Shown here piece by piece: positions 7,844-14,800 of a DNA stretch of 16,979 nt. The DNA comes from Chloroflexota bacterium (GTDB taxonomy: Bacteria > Chloroflexota > Anaerolineae > Anaerolineales > Villigracilaceae). The notes beneath the pieces were generated by a model that did not search any database, was not told where the DNA came from, and worked only from the letters and a program-made list of their open reading frames with translations. The DNA is taken from positions 1 to 16,979 of the forward strand of contig JACPVB010000218.1 of NCBI GenBank assembly GCA_016191985.1, in the 5' to 3' direction. A program made the translations under genes and the position numbers. Every line of letters starts with the position of its first letter. Positions within the stretch are counted from its first letter, which is position 1.

Positions 7844-8077
7844 ATCTTCTCCTTAAATTATAGATACAGAATATTTATGTTGGCGTGCTAATTGGGCAAG
7901 AACAGGGTAGCTATCAGCCAGCAGGGGACTGTCTCGCCTGGGAGCGTGCACATCAGACGCCAAACGACCAGTGTGCACTTCCTTCCTGCCATACGTTTTT
8001 ACTTCCTTTTCAACTCACCTCCTTCCGTTTCCGTTTCGTTAGAACTTACAAATGAAAGGGCGGAATGAAAAATAAAA
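7844..8077 (-). other. 234-base leader between lacI-1 and the binding-protein gene; orphan perfect Shine-Dalgarno and a 33-base inverted repeat
   Basis: This stretch contains no convincing gene. On the minus strand it holds AAGGAGGTGA (8024-8015), a perfect match to the 16S anti-Shine-Dalgarno, with no good start codon at proper distance; the nearest is a TTG giving a four-codon frame. A possible 34-residue frame runs from ATG 7992 to TAG 7888, with only AAGGAAG as ribosome site. GTGCACA (7946-7952) and TGTGCAC (7972-7978) form an inverted repeat. I did not find the lacI-1 operator sequence here, so binding-protein transcription probably reads through from the lacI-1 promoter or uses an unrecognised promoter. 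Confidence 0.4.
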
Positions 8078-9124
8078 TCAAACCCGTTTTGAACTTTCAC
8101 GAACGATAAGGGTTGGTTGAATAAATATCGATTGCGGAGAAATAATGGGCTGCTTTCCCTGTCGTGCCTGGATCATGTCCACAACGTTTTGAACGGCTTG
8201 TTCTCCAAGCAGTTGTAGATCCTGGGAAATTGTTGTCAATGAAGGATAAAAGTAGGCTGATTCGGGGATATTATCAAAACCGACCACCGCTAATTGTTCG
8301 GGGACATTGATGTTTCGGCGATGGGCCTCACGCAAAACACTCAGGGCCATCTGGTCATTCGCGACAAAGACAGCATCCAGGTCGGGGAACGATTCGAGTA
8401 GTTGTATAAATGCCTGTTCGCCGCTTGCCGATGACCAGTTCCCTTCGGTACAGTGTTCTTCAGAAGCATCGACCCCAATTTTTAACAGCGTTTCACGCCA
8501 GCCGCGTTTGCGTTCATCTGCTTCCCACCAGCTCAATGGACCTGAAATATGCCCAATTTTCTTCCGTCCACAATCCAACAGATGTTCCATCGCCATAACC
8601 GCGCCCTGGAAGTTATCCGTTGCAACACTTGAAATACCGTCACGCGGTTGCATGGCAAGAAATAAAACTGGCACAGGGATTTTTGTCAGGCGCTCATCAA
8701 GCCAGGCATGATTGTCGCCAATTTCCGGCACTACCCACAAGATCCCATCCACCTGGCGGGCAAGCAATGAGTCTATTACTTCATCGATACTATTTGTTTC
8801 GAAATTGTCGAGTTCTTTCATCAAAAGCATATAGCCGAGCTCGTCCGCTTTATCCGCAATGCCGTTGAGGGTGCGTGATGGCCCAATATATTTCAACCCA
8901 AAAGTGACGATGCCCAGGGTGTAACTGCGTTGTTGAATTAGACTGCGCGCCAGGGTACTGGGGCGGTAGCCCAATTGCTCCACCACGGCCTCCACGCGTT
9001 GACGTGTTCCTTCTGAAACGTAAGAGAACTTGTTCATCACACGCGAAACAGTTTGTGTAGATACCCCGGCCACCTGTGCTACATCTTTGATCGTGATGCG
9101 TTTTCTTCTTTCAGAAGGGATCAA
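8078..9124 (-). CDS. LacI-family transcriptional regulator (lacI-1), probable repressor of the CUT2 sugar unit
   Basis: DNA-binding repressor of 348 residues. The LacI helix-turn-helix ITIKDVAQVAGVSTQTVSRV lies at 10-29 and the hinge-helix region YRPSTLARSL at 53-62. The ligand-binding core follows, with YTLGIVTFGL, VDGILWVVPE, HISGPLSWWEADERKRGW, DAVFVANDQMALSVLREA and AVVGFDNIPES. Core similarity to sugar-binding proteins suggests a sugar inducer. The only sensible start is TTG at 9124, with AAAGGAT placed seven bases upstream; the HTH begins at once and no ATG is available in frame. Its own promoter carries two tandem palindromic operators, so it is probably autoregulated and, as first gene of the leftward unit, controls the transporter genes by read-through. 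Confidence 0.93.
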   Translation of the reverse strand: MIPSERRKRITIKDVAQVAGVSTQTVSRVMNKFSYVSEGTRQRVEAVVEQLGYRPSTLARSLIQQRSYTLGIVTFGLKYIGPSRTLNGIADKADELGYMLLMKELDNFETNSIDEVIDSLLARQVDGILWVVPEIGDNHAWLDERLTKIPVPVLFLAMQPRDGISSVATDNFQGAVMAMEHLLDCGRKKIGHISGPLSWWEADERKRGWRETLLKIGVDASEEHCTEGNWSSASGEQAFIQLLESFPDLDAVFVANDQMALSVLREAHRRNINVPEQLAVVGFDNIPESAYFYPSLTTISQDLQLLGEQAVQNVVDMIQARQGKQPIISPQSIFIQPTLIVRESSKRV

Positions 9125-9143
9125 GGCGTTATCCTTTCGGGTG

Positions 9144-9173
9144 ATGTTATCGATAACATGTTATCGATAACAT
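9144..9173. promoter_or_regulatory. Tandem LacI-type operators for lacI-1
   Basis: Two perfect 16-bp palindromes ATGTTATCGATAACAT occur at 9144-9159 and 9158-9173, sharing two bases. The central CG and symmetric half-sites are typical of LacI-family operators. They start at the edge of the lacI-1 -10 hexamer and cover the expected transcription start, a position suited to repression. The sequence was not found elsewhere in the window. Confidence 0.85.
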
Positions 9174-9200
9174 AATATCAAAAATATTTACCAGAGTCAA
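9172..9200 (-). promoter_or_regulatory. Sigma-70-type promoter of lacI-1 and probably the whole leftward unit
   Basis: On the minus strand, -35 TTGACT (9200-9195), a 17-base spacer and -10 TATTAT (9177-9172) are followed at once by the tandem operators. Expected start of transcription is near 9165, giving a leader of about 40 bases before the TTG start of lacI-1. Confidence 0.75.
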
Positions 9201-9342
9201 GAGGTATTTTTCATCAAGGCTAACTAACGAACAAAAGTTACATCTTTACTTGACATTACGCATTACATGCTGGATCAATCCTTCCAATTGCATGTTCGAT
9301 CTCTGATGGGGGAGTGAATAATTAAAGATTGGCAGCAGGTTG

Positions 9343-9371
9343 TTGATTTTTTGATTGATTCGGTTTATACT
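9343..9371 (+). promoter_or_regulatory. Sigma-70-type promoter of lacI-2 and probably the whole rightward unit
   Basis: -35 TTGATT (9343-9348), 17-base spacer, -10 TATACT (9366-9371). The expected transcription start is near 9378, inside the tandem operators. This places the in-frame ATG at 9373 upstream of the transcript, so it cannot be the start codon of lacI-2. Confidence 0.75.
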
Positions 9372-9373
9372 TA

Positions 9374-9400
9374 TGAAAACGCTTTCAGAAAACGCTTTCA
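9374..9400. promoter_or_regulatory. Tandem LacI-type operators for lacI-2
   Basis: TGAAAACGCTTTCA (9374-9387) and AGAAAACGCTTTCA (9387-9400) are near-palindromic sites with central CG, spaced 13 bases apart, just downstream of the lacI-2 -10 box. The layout mirrors the lacI-1 operators but the half-site differs, so each regulator should recognise its own sites. The core also resembles CcpA/cre-like sites, so another LacI-family protein could bind. Confidence 0.75.
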
Positions 9401-9405
9401 AGCTG

Positions 9406-10425
9406 ATGAACCCCAAAAACCGCTCCCACACAATTTCAGATGTAGCCCATCGGGCAGGTGTTTCCATTGCCACCGTCAGCCGGGTGCTAAATGGCACAAC
9501 GCCTGTCGTCCCTGAAACGGCTGAACGTGTGCGGGTCGCCATCGAAGAATTGCAATTCGTCCCGCGCACGGCGGCGCGCACCCTTGCTAGCCGCAAGACG
9601 AACACCATTGGTCTGATCCTCTCCGAAATTGGCGGTGCGTTTTTTCCATTACTGCTCAAAGGCATTGAGGCTGAAACCCGCGCGATGGGATATGAACTGC
9701 TCATCCATTCCACGCAGGGAGCACACGCCAGTCAACGTAAAACATTGGGAGAGCATAATACCGATGGCCTGCTGGTTTTTACCTCCAGCCTGGCGATGGA
9801 GGAACTTGAGCGCCTGCATAAAATCAACTTCCCGATTGTCCTGATGCACCAAACCCCGCCCGAAGAACTCCCAATCCCTGTTGTTACCATTGAAAATAAA
9901 GACGGCGCCGAGAAGCTTGTCAGTCATTTGATCGACGAACATGGTCGGCGCCGAATCGTTTACATGCGCGGACCCGTAGGCCATGAAGATTCACAATGGC
10001 GCGAACGCGGCTATCGTGAGGCTTTGGAAAAGCACAATATTCCATTTGCTCCTGAGCTTGTCGTGGAGGGCGGCTTTGAAGAAGGGCTGGCATTTGCGAA
10101 CATGCAAAAAATGATTCAAGATGGGATTGAATTCGATGCGGTGTTCGCGGGCGATGACGATACGGCCATTGGCGTGTACCGTGCCTTGAAGATGTCCAAC
10201 CGCCTCATTCCCGACGAGGTGGCAGTTGTCGGCTTCGACGATGTTCAATTTGCCCGATACATTTCCCCCGCGCTGACGACGATCCGTGCGCCGATTGAAG
10301 AAGTAGGTCGGGAATCCGTCCGCCAGTTGATTTGCCTGTTGAACGGCGAGCAGATTGAAGGTCTGGTTTTGATGCGAACGGAATTGGTCATCCGCGAATC
10401 GTGCGGGTGCAGGAATCATCCATAA
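9406..10425 (+). CDS. LacI-family transcriptional regulator (lacI-2), probable repressor of the CUT1/GH4 unit
   Basis: DNA-binding repressor of 339 residues. Helix-turn-helix HTISDVAHRAGVSIATVSRV lies at 8-27, the hinge region FVPRTAARTLASRKT follows (51-65), and then the sugar-binding-like core with TIGLILSEIGGAFFPLLLKG, GLLVFTSSLA, IVYMRGPVGHEDSQWRERGY, DAVFAGDDDTAIGVYRAL and AVVGFDDVQFARYISPALTT. The C-terminus RESCGCRNHP has a Cys-Gly-Cys pair. Start 9406 (MNPKNRS) is chosen because upstream ATGs at 9355-9373 fall in or before the predicted promoter; its ribosome site is weak. The gene is 70 bases ahead of the CUT1 binding-protein gene, so it is probably co-transcribed with and represses the transporter, dehydrogenase and GH4 genes. 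Confidence 0.93.
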   Translation: MNPKNRSHTISDVAHRAGVSIATVSRVLNGTTPVVPETAERVRVAIEELQFVPRTAARTLASRKTNTIGLILSEIGGAFFPLLLKGIEAETRAMGYELLIHSTQGAHASQRKTLGEHNTDGLLVFTSSLAMEELERLHKINFPIVLMHQTPPEELPIPVVTIENKDGAEKLVSHLIDEHGRRRIVYMRGPVGHEDSQWRERGYREALEKHNIPFAPELVVEGGFEEGLAFANMQKMIQDGIEFDAVFAGDDDTAIGVYRALKMSNRLIPDEVAVVGFDDVQFARYISPALTTIRAPIEEVGRESVRQLICLLNGEQIEGLVLMRTELVIRESCGCRNHP

Positions 10426-10495
10426 GGAGGTGCAGCGGAAGAGAATCCTTTTTGATCGTTGTCGAATCCAAAATTATTTTCTCTGGAGGAGAATC

Positions 10496-11794
10496 ATGAA
10501 TAAAAAGATTTTCACGCTATTGAGCATGTTCGTCGTCCTTTCGATGGTGCTTGCGGCATGTGGCGGAAGCGGCCAGGCGGAAGAAGTTACAACCCTGCGT
10601 GTGTGGATTCAATGGGGCGATAACCCACAGCAGATCCAAACCCTTTTTGATAAATACACAGCCGAGACGGGCATCAAAGTTGAAGTGACCGCGCCCTTGG
10701 AAGTTGACAAAATCATCCCAGCCTTGACCGGCTCGGAGCCGCCCGATGTGCTCGTGTTGAGCGGCGGCGACCTTGTGAAATCGTATTACAAGGAAGGCCT
10801 GGTGGATGACCTGACTGGCGCGATCACGACGGGCAACATTGACTTAAACGATTTCTTCGAGGCGCCACTCGACCAATGCAGAAGCGGGGACAAAATTCTC
10901 TGCCTGCCCTGGGGCACGGACATGTACGCCCTGTTCTGGAACAAGGATATGTTCGAAGCCGCAGGGCTTGACCCTGAAACTCCGCCTGCCACCATGGAGG
11001 AACTCGCAGAGTTTGCGGATAAATTGACGAAGGTTGCCGCAGACGGAACCGTTGAGCAGATCGGCTTCCTGCCAGACATGGGCTGGGATCATAGCGATTT
11101 GTACATCAACATGTATGGCGGCTTCTGGTACAACGAAGACGGCACGCAACTGACAGCCAACAGCCAGCCTGTGGTGGATGCGCTTTTGTGGCAGCAACAG
11201 TTCTACACCAACTACGGTGTGGACAATGTGATGGCTTTCTCGTCAGGCTGGGCGGATACCTACATGTCTGCGGACTATCCCTTCTACACGGGCAAACTCG
11301 CCATGTACGTGGACGGCGAATGGATGACGGGGCCTAATTTCATTAGTGCCTTCAAACCTGAGGCAAGTTATGGTGTTGCACCCTTCCCGCCCCCAGCAAG
11401 TAATCCAGAACGCGCGAACACGGCTGTTGTGCAGGGAACCGTAGCGGTGATTCCAAGTGGAGCCGTGAACAAGGATGCCTCGGCGAAATTGCTGGCATGG
11501 ATGATGTCGCCTGCCATCGTGGCGGAGGAATTCTGCTTCAACGCCAACCTGCCCACCAGCAAAAAGGCAGCGGAAGATCCCTGCTTTACCAGCAACCCGA
11601 AATTCAAAGTCTTCACCGACCTGATCGCCAGCCCGAACGCCAAGATCATCGTCACCACGCCCATCTCGCTCGAATTCAACGACGCTTGGGGATTGGTGAT
11701 CGAACAAGTCCTGCACGCAGGCATGGATCCAAAACCCATCCTGGATGAATTGCAAGCCGATTTTGAGGTGAAACTGGCCGAGGCACTGAAGTAA
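10496..11794 (+). CDS. CUT1-type carbohydrate ABC transporter substrate-binding lipoprotein
   Basis: Extracellular lipid-anchored binding protein of 432 residues, normal for family 1 (MalE/UgpB-like). The signal peptide MNKKIFTLLSMFVVLSMVLA leads into the lipobox LAAC with Cys22. The mature protein has VTTLRVWIQWGDNPQQIQTL, the ALTGSEPPDVLVLSGGDLV segment, CLPWGTDMYALFWNKDMFEA, PETPPATMEELAEFADKLT and GKLAMYVDGEWMTG, all typical of oligosaccharide/glycoside binders. GGAGGAG lies five bases before the ATG at 10496; the frame extends upstream to 10430 but that part lacks signal-peptide character. Two permeases follow after a repeat-filled gap; no ATPase gene is present, so a shared MsmK/UgpC-like ATPase encoded elsewhere is expected. 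Confidence 0.94.
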   Translation: MNKKIFTLLSMFVVLSMVLAACGGSGQAEEVTTLRVWIQWGDNPQQIQTLFDKYTAETGIKVEVTAPLEVDKIIPALTGSEPPDVLVLSGGDLVKSYYKEGLVDDLTGAITTGNIDLNDFFEAPLDQCRSGDKILCLPWGTDMYALFWNKDMFEAAGLDPETPPATMEELAEFADKLTKVAADGTVEQIGFLPDMGWDHSDLYINMYGGFWYNEDGTQLTANSQPVVDALLWQQQFYTNYGVDNVMAFSSGWADTYMSADYPFYTGKLAMYVDGEWMTGPNFISAFKPEASYGVAPFPPPASNPERANTAVVQGTVAVIPSGAVNKDASAKLLAWMMSPAIVAEEFCFNANLPTSKKAAEDPCFTSNPKFKVFTDLIASPNAKIIVTTPISLEFNDAWGLVIEQVLHAGMDPKPILDELQADFEVKLAEALK

Positions 11795-11799
11795 ACCGT

Positions 11800-11848
11800 C
11801 GTAGGTCACGTTTGCAACGTGGCTGTCACGCTACAAGCGTGACCTACG
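11800..11848. repeat. Long imperfect hairpin repeat after the CUT1 binding-protein gene
   Basis: CGTAGGTCACG (11800-11810) pairs perfectly with CGTGACCTACG (11838-11848). Inside, TTGCAACGTG and CACGCTACAA pair at 8 of 10 positions. It begins five bases after the binding-protein stop, where it could protect or attenuate the mRNA in the manner of REP elements after malE-type genes. Confidence 0.7.
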
Positions 11849-11864
11849 CTTTCACTCACAAGAT

Positions 11865-11965
11865 TTAACGCAAAGGCGCACACTTGCCCTGGTACGGCTT
11901 AAGCCGCACAGTGCCAGGGGAGTCACAAAGGAAAAAAATATTGAAACTTCGCGGCTTTGCATTAA
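11865..11965. repeat. Palindromic element with a second palindrome nested inside it
   Basis: Ends are TTAACGCAAAG (11865-11875) and CTTTGCATTAA (11955-11965), complementary at 10 of 11 positions. The interior is interrupted by a separate hairpin, CCCTGGTAC...GTGCCAGGG (11887-11919), that itself encloses the perfect palindrome CGGCTTAAGCCG. This looks like insertion of one short repeat into another. Confidence 0.6.
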
Positions 11966-11990
11966 GTTACTCACGTTACGCAATTTCACT

Positions 11991-12128
11991 GTAGGGGCGA
12001 CCCGTCAGGGTTTGACCTGGCTCCAATCCATAAGAAAGGGTCGCCCTTGCATTGATGGTGATTCGCCCATTGGGCGACCCTCCCTTTGCGCAACATGGTT
12101 CCTGATTGCATTGACGAGTCGCCCCTAC
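11991..12128. repeat. 138-bp MITE-like element bounded by GTAGGGGCGAC inverted repeats
   Basis: GTAGGGGCGAC (11991-12001) and GTCGCCCCTAC (12118-12128) are perfect 11-bp terminal inverted repeats. The interior contains smaller palindromes, AAGGG-TCG-CCCTT near 12037-12050 and CGCCCA-T-TGGGCG near 12064-12076. It ends three bases before the ribosome site of the MalF-like permease. No coding capacity was recognised. The GCCCCTAC end is repeated exactly inside the GH4 gene at 16821-16828. Confidence 0.65.
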
Positions 12129-12143
12129 CAAGAGGAGAAACAC

Positions 12144-13091
12144 ATGGAAGAACTGCGAACAACCAAATGGAAATTTTCCTGGCCTCCCAAATTTCAAAAA
12201 TGGGGACTTGGCGAACGGCGCAATTTCAAAATCGGAATGTTGTTCCTGCTTCCGTGGACGATTGGATTCCTAGCCTTTACCCTTTATCCCATGCTGGCCT
12301 CACTCGTTTACAGCTTCACCATCTACCACGCGCGCCAGCCCCTGGAATGGAACAGCATCAAGAATTACACCGACCTGTTGACCGACGATCTGTTCTGGAC
12401 AGCTTTGTACAACACGCTCTATATGGTTGTAATCGGTGTGCCGTTGACCTTATTCACATCCTTTTTTTGCGCGGTTTTGCTAAATCTCAAAGTGCGCGGA
12501 CAAGCCTACTACCGCGTCATCTACTTTCTGCCTTCCATCGTGCCGACCGTCGCCAGCACCATTTTGTGGTTGTGGATTTTGAATCCTCAGGCGGGCATTA
12601 TGAATACCCTGCTTGGGTATGTCGGCATTGACGGCCCGAATTGGATGACCAACCCGTCATGGTCAAAACCTGGACTGATTCTGCTCGGCATGTGGGGGAT
12701 GGGAAACACGATCATCATCTATCTTTCAGGCTTGCAGGATGTTCCCGTCAGCTTACTGGAAGCCGCCGAACTGGACGGAGCCAATTGGTGGCAGAGACTT
12801 TGGAATATCACCATTCCGATGGTCTCTCCCATCACGCTCTTCAACCTTGTGACGGGAACGATCTTCATGTTCCAATATTTCGCGCAGGCCTATGTGTTCA
12901 GGGGCTTTCAGGGACTTGGCTACCCGTTGAATTCGACTCTCTTTTACAGCGTGCTTCTCTATCAAAACGCCTTCCAATGGCTGAAACTTGGATACGCCTC
13001 CGCCATGGCCTGGGTCTTGTTTATCATCATTCTCGTCTGCACGCTGTTGATGTTGAAAATCAGCGACAGATTCACTTACTATGCAGGGTAG
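12144..13091 (+). CDS. CUT1-type carbohydrate ABC transporter permease 1 (MalF/UgpA/LacF-like)
   Basis: Integral membrane protein of 315 residues with about six membrane segments, the first at about 30-58 (GMLFLLPWTIGFLAFTLYPM). The EAA loop that contacts the ATPase reads EAAELDGANWWQRLWNITIP at 206-225. AGAGGAG lies seven bases before ATG 12144; the frame extends upstream into the palindromic element but that part is repeat sequence, not protein-like. It is separated from its binding-protein gene by 349 bases of palindromic repeats, which is unusual for such a pair and suggests later repeat insertion. The stop lies five bases before the start of permease 2. Confidence 0.95.
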   Translation: MEELRTTKWKFSWPPKFQKWGLGERRNFKIGMLFLLPWTIGFLAFTLYPMLASLVYSFTIYHARQPLEWNSIKNYTDLLTDDLFWTALYNTLYMVVIGVPLTLFTSFFCAVLLNLKVRGQAYYRVIYFLPSIVPTVASTILWLWILNPQAGIMNTLLGYVGIDGPNWMTNPSWSKPGLILLGMWGMGNTIIIYLSGLQDVPVSLLEAAELDGANWWQRLWNITIPMVSPITLFNLVTGTIFMFQYFAQAYVFRGFQGLGYPLNSTLFYSVLLYQNAFQWLKLGYASAMAWVLFIIILVCTLLMLKISDRFTYYAG

Positions 13092-13095
13092 CCCA

Positions 13096-14232
13096 ATGAC
13101 CAGTGCAAACGTCCCCACCCAATACCCTGACGTAAACGCCAAATCAGAATCCAATGAGGCGCGCCTTCGATCACGCAATCGAAAGGTTCGTGGAATTTTC
13201 CAATCGTTTATGAGTCACGCGTTGATCAACTTCGTCGGTTTGTTCTTTCTTGTCCCCTTTCTGTGGATGTTGATTACCGCCTTTAAATCCAATCAGGATA
13301 TTTTCCACACTCCGCCGCGCTGGCTGCCCTATGACAATTTGACAGTGAACATCAACGGCGAGGACTATCCGCTTTATGATGTGCAAACACCCGATGGCCC
13401 AAAACAACTAGCCGCGCTCAAAATCGTGGAAGGCGTCGGCACATTTGTTGACCCCGCTTCGCCTGAAAAAACATTCGAGTACGAAATCCAGCAAGGGGAA
13501 ACGAAGATCGCCGAGCCGGTCATGCACGTCAGTTTTCGCTGGCAGAATTTTCCAGATGCGATGAACCGTGCCTCCCGTCCAAGCATCGATGCGAGTTTTT
13601 GGGTGTATTTTAAAAATAGTCTGATCATTGCCTTTTTCACGATCATTGGTACGCTCTTGTCCAATGCACCCGTCGCGTACGCCTTTGCGCGGCTCAAATT
13701 CCCCGGGCGTGATGTGCTGTTCGTGATTGTGCTGGCGACCATGATGCTTCCGTATCAAGTCACCATGATTCCATTGTATCTTTTATTCAACAATTTTTTG
13801 CATTGGGGCGATACCTTTTTGCCAATCATCATCCCCGCGTTTTTTGCAAACGCTTATGATGTATTTCTGCTGCGGCAATTTTTCCGCACGATCCCCGAAG
13901 AGATGTGTGACGCGGCGCGCGTGGACGGCGCATCGGAATGGCAAATCTTCACCCGCCTTGTGCTTCCGCTTTCCACGCCCGTATTGGCTACCGTGACCGT
14001 CTTCACCTTCCTGTGGGCATGGAATGATTTCACCGGGCCGTTGCTCTTCCTCACCAGTCCGCGCAACTTTACGATGGCGCTTGGCTTGCAGGATTTTCAA
14101 AGCCAGCGCACGTTGATCTGGAATCAACTCATGGCCGCCTCCACCGTCTTCACCATCCCGATTATCATTGCCTTCTTCTTCGCGCAAAAGACTTTCATTC
14201 AAGGCATCAAGTTGACAGGCTCCAAAGAATAA
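13096..14232 (+). CDS. CUT1-type carbohydrate ABC transporter permease 2 (MalG/UgpE/LacG-like) with enlarged first external loop
   Basis: Integral membrane protein of 378 residues, longer than the usual 270-300 for MalG-type permeases. The extra length comes from a hydrophilic cytoplasmic N-terminus (1-40) and an expanded first extracellular loop (about 63-171): PPRWLPY is followed by roughly 65 additional residues before the standard RWQNFPDAMN segment. The EAA loop reads EEMCDAARVDGASEWQIFTR (268-287). The start at 13096 (MTSANVP) follows the permease 1 stop and has AGGG eight bases upstream; an in-frame ATG at 13081 would overlap permease 1. It forms the heterodimer with permease 1. The enlarged loop may touch the binding protein; the same variant may occur in related genomes. 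Confidence 0.94.
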   Translation: MTSANVPTQYPDVNAKSESNEARLRSRNRKVRGIFQSFMSHALINFVGLFFLVPFLWMLITAFKSNQDIFHTPPRWLPYDNLTVNINGEDYPLYDVQTPDGPKQLAALKIVEGVGTFVDPASPEKTFEYEIQQGETKIAEPVMHVSFRWQNFPDAMNRASRPSIDASFWVYFKNSLIIAFFTIIGTLLSNAPVAYAFARLKFPGRDVLFVIVLATMMLPYQVTMIPLYLLFNNFLHWGDTFLPIIIPAFFANAYDVFLLRQFFRTIPEEMCDAARVDGASEWQIFTRLVLPLSTPVLATVTVFTFLWAWNDFTGPLLFLTSPRNFTMALGLQDFQSQRTLIWNQLMAASTVFTIPIIIAFFFAQKTFIQGIKLTGSKE

Positions 14233-14336
14233 GATGATTATTTCGGAAAAAGACTTAATTTGCTCCCGTCGCCGTCCTCGGCGGCGAGAACGCCGCCTTG
14301 AGCATAATCTAAGATGATTACTTTGGAAAAAGACTT
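14230..14336 (+). repeat. 27-bp direct repeat flanking a GC-rich hairpin at the deacylase gene start
   Basis: TAAGATGATT...AAAGACTT occurs at 14230-14256 and 14310-14336 (25 of 27 bases identical, spacing exactly 80). The first copy starts with the permease 2 stop codon; the second contains the ATG of the deacylase gene. Between them is TAATTTGCTC...GAGCATAATC enclosing alternative hairpins, CGCCG-TCCT-CGGCG (14270-14283) and GGCGGCG-AGAA-CGCCGCC (14280-14297), which share bases and cannot form together. Confidence 0.75.
14234..14317 (+). other. Possible 27-codon leader ORF made from the duplicated gene start
   Basis: Reading from the ATG of the first repeat copy gives MIISEKDLICSRRRPRRRER followed by RLEHNLR and a TGA that overlaps the ATG of the deacylase gene (ATGA). 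The deacylase ATG has no ribosome site of its own, so this small frame could deliver ribosomes by coupling. The arginine-rich tail is simply the hairpin read in frame. It may equally be a dead remnant. Confidence 0.3.
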
Positions 14337-14799
14337 CCTTGATTTTTTGGATGCGAATAGCTTTGTCTATCAGCGGATCGAACATCCCGCCGTCTTCACC
14401 TGCGCGGAAGCGGAAGCGCATCGTCCCGCCCTGATAGCTGTCAGCACAAAGAATCTTTTTCTTTGCGATAAGCGGGGACGACAATTCTTCCTCGCCGTGA
14501 CCGCCTGTGAAAAGACCGTAAAGCTGGATGATCTTTCCCTGAAACTGGGCGTCGCTCATCTGCGCTTCGGCTCGGAGGAGAATTTGATGCGCCTGCTCGG
14601 TGTCACTCGCGGCTCGGTGACCATGATGGGACTTGCAAACGACACAGAACACAAAGTCGAATTGTGGCTGGATAGTGAAATCTGGCAGGGCAAACACTTC
14701 CTCTCGCATCCGCTGGTAAACACCGCCACGTTGATTCTCTCCAAAGCCGAGTTGGAACGTTTTTTTACTTTGACAGGCCACTCGCCGAAATTCTTCTGA
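14314..14799 (+). CDS. ProXp-ala/PrdX-type aminoacyl-tRNA deacylase (YbaK-EbsC superfamily)
   Basis: Predicted cytoplasmic trans-editing protein of 161 residues that hydrolyses mischarged Ala-tRNA(Pro). The single YbaK/ProRS-INS domain shows FVYQRIEHPAVFTCAEAEAH (17-36), the conserved lysine region STKNLFLCDKRGRQFFLAV (44-62, Lys46), LRFGSEENLMRLLGVTRGSV (83-102) and HPLVNTATL (132-140), matching ProXp-ala more than YbaK or ProXp-ST1. The usual GSVTPFG reads GSVTMMG, a mild deviation. It has no obvious link to sugar use yet sits between the permease and dehydrogenase genes on the same strand. It is bracketed by the same hairpin family (TAATTTGCTCC at 14256 and 14801). The start at 14314 lacks a Shine-Dalgarno. 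Confidence 0.88.
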   Translation: MITLEKDFLDFLDANSFVYQRIEHPAVFTCAEAEAHRPALIAVSTKNLFLCDKRGRQFFLAVTACEKTVKLDDLSLKLGVAHLRFGSEENLMRLLGVTRGSVTMMGLANDTEHKVELWLDSEIWQGKHFLSHPLVNTATLILSKAELERFFTLTGHSPKFF

Positions 14800-14800
14800 T

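Noticed and set aside
9250..9278. TTGACA at 9250-9255 on the plus strand as a promoter
   Set aside because: No acceptable -10 hexamer at 16-18 bases; the TTGATT/TATACT pair at 9343-9371 explains lacI-2 better.
9355..9405. Longer N-terminus for lacI-2 from 9355 or 9373
   Set aside because: It would place the start codon in the promoter or operator, and the helix-turn-helix of LacI proteins normally begins within the first ten residues, as from 9406.
10430..10495. Upstream GTG start for the CUT1 binding protein with AAGGAGG beside it
   Set aside because: The ribosome site directly abuts the GTG with no spacing, and the added residues destroy the signal peptide that begins cleanly at 10496.
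11991..12128. Insertion sequence with transposase
   Set aside because: Only 138 bp with no transposase coding; at most a miniature or REP-like element.
12012..12143. N-terminal extension of the MalF-like permease
   Set aside because: The extension is the palindromic element read in frame; the ATG at 12144 has a good ribosome site and matches family length.
13783..14781. 332-codon minus-strand frame across permease 2 and the deacylase
   Set aside because: It spans two well-supported genes and the repeat between them; low-complexity Arg/Gly/Glu stretches are typical of antisense frames.
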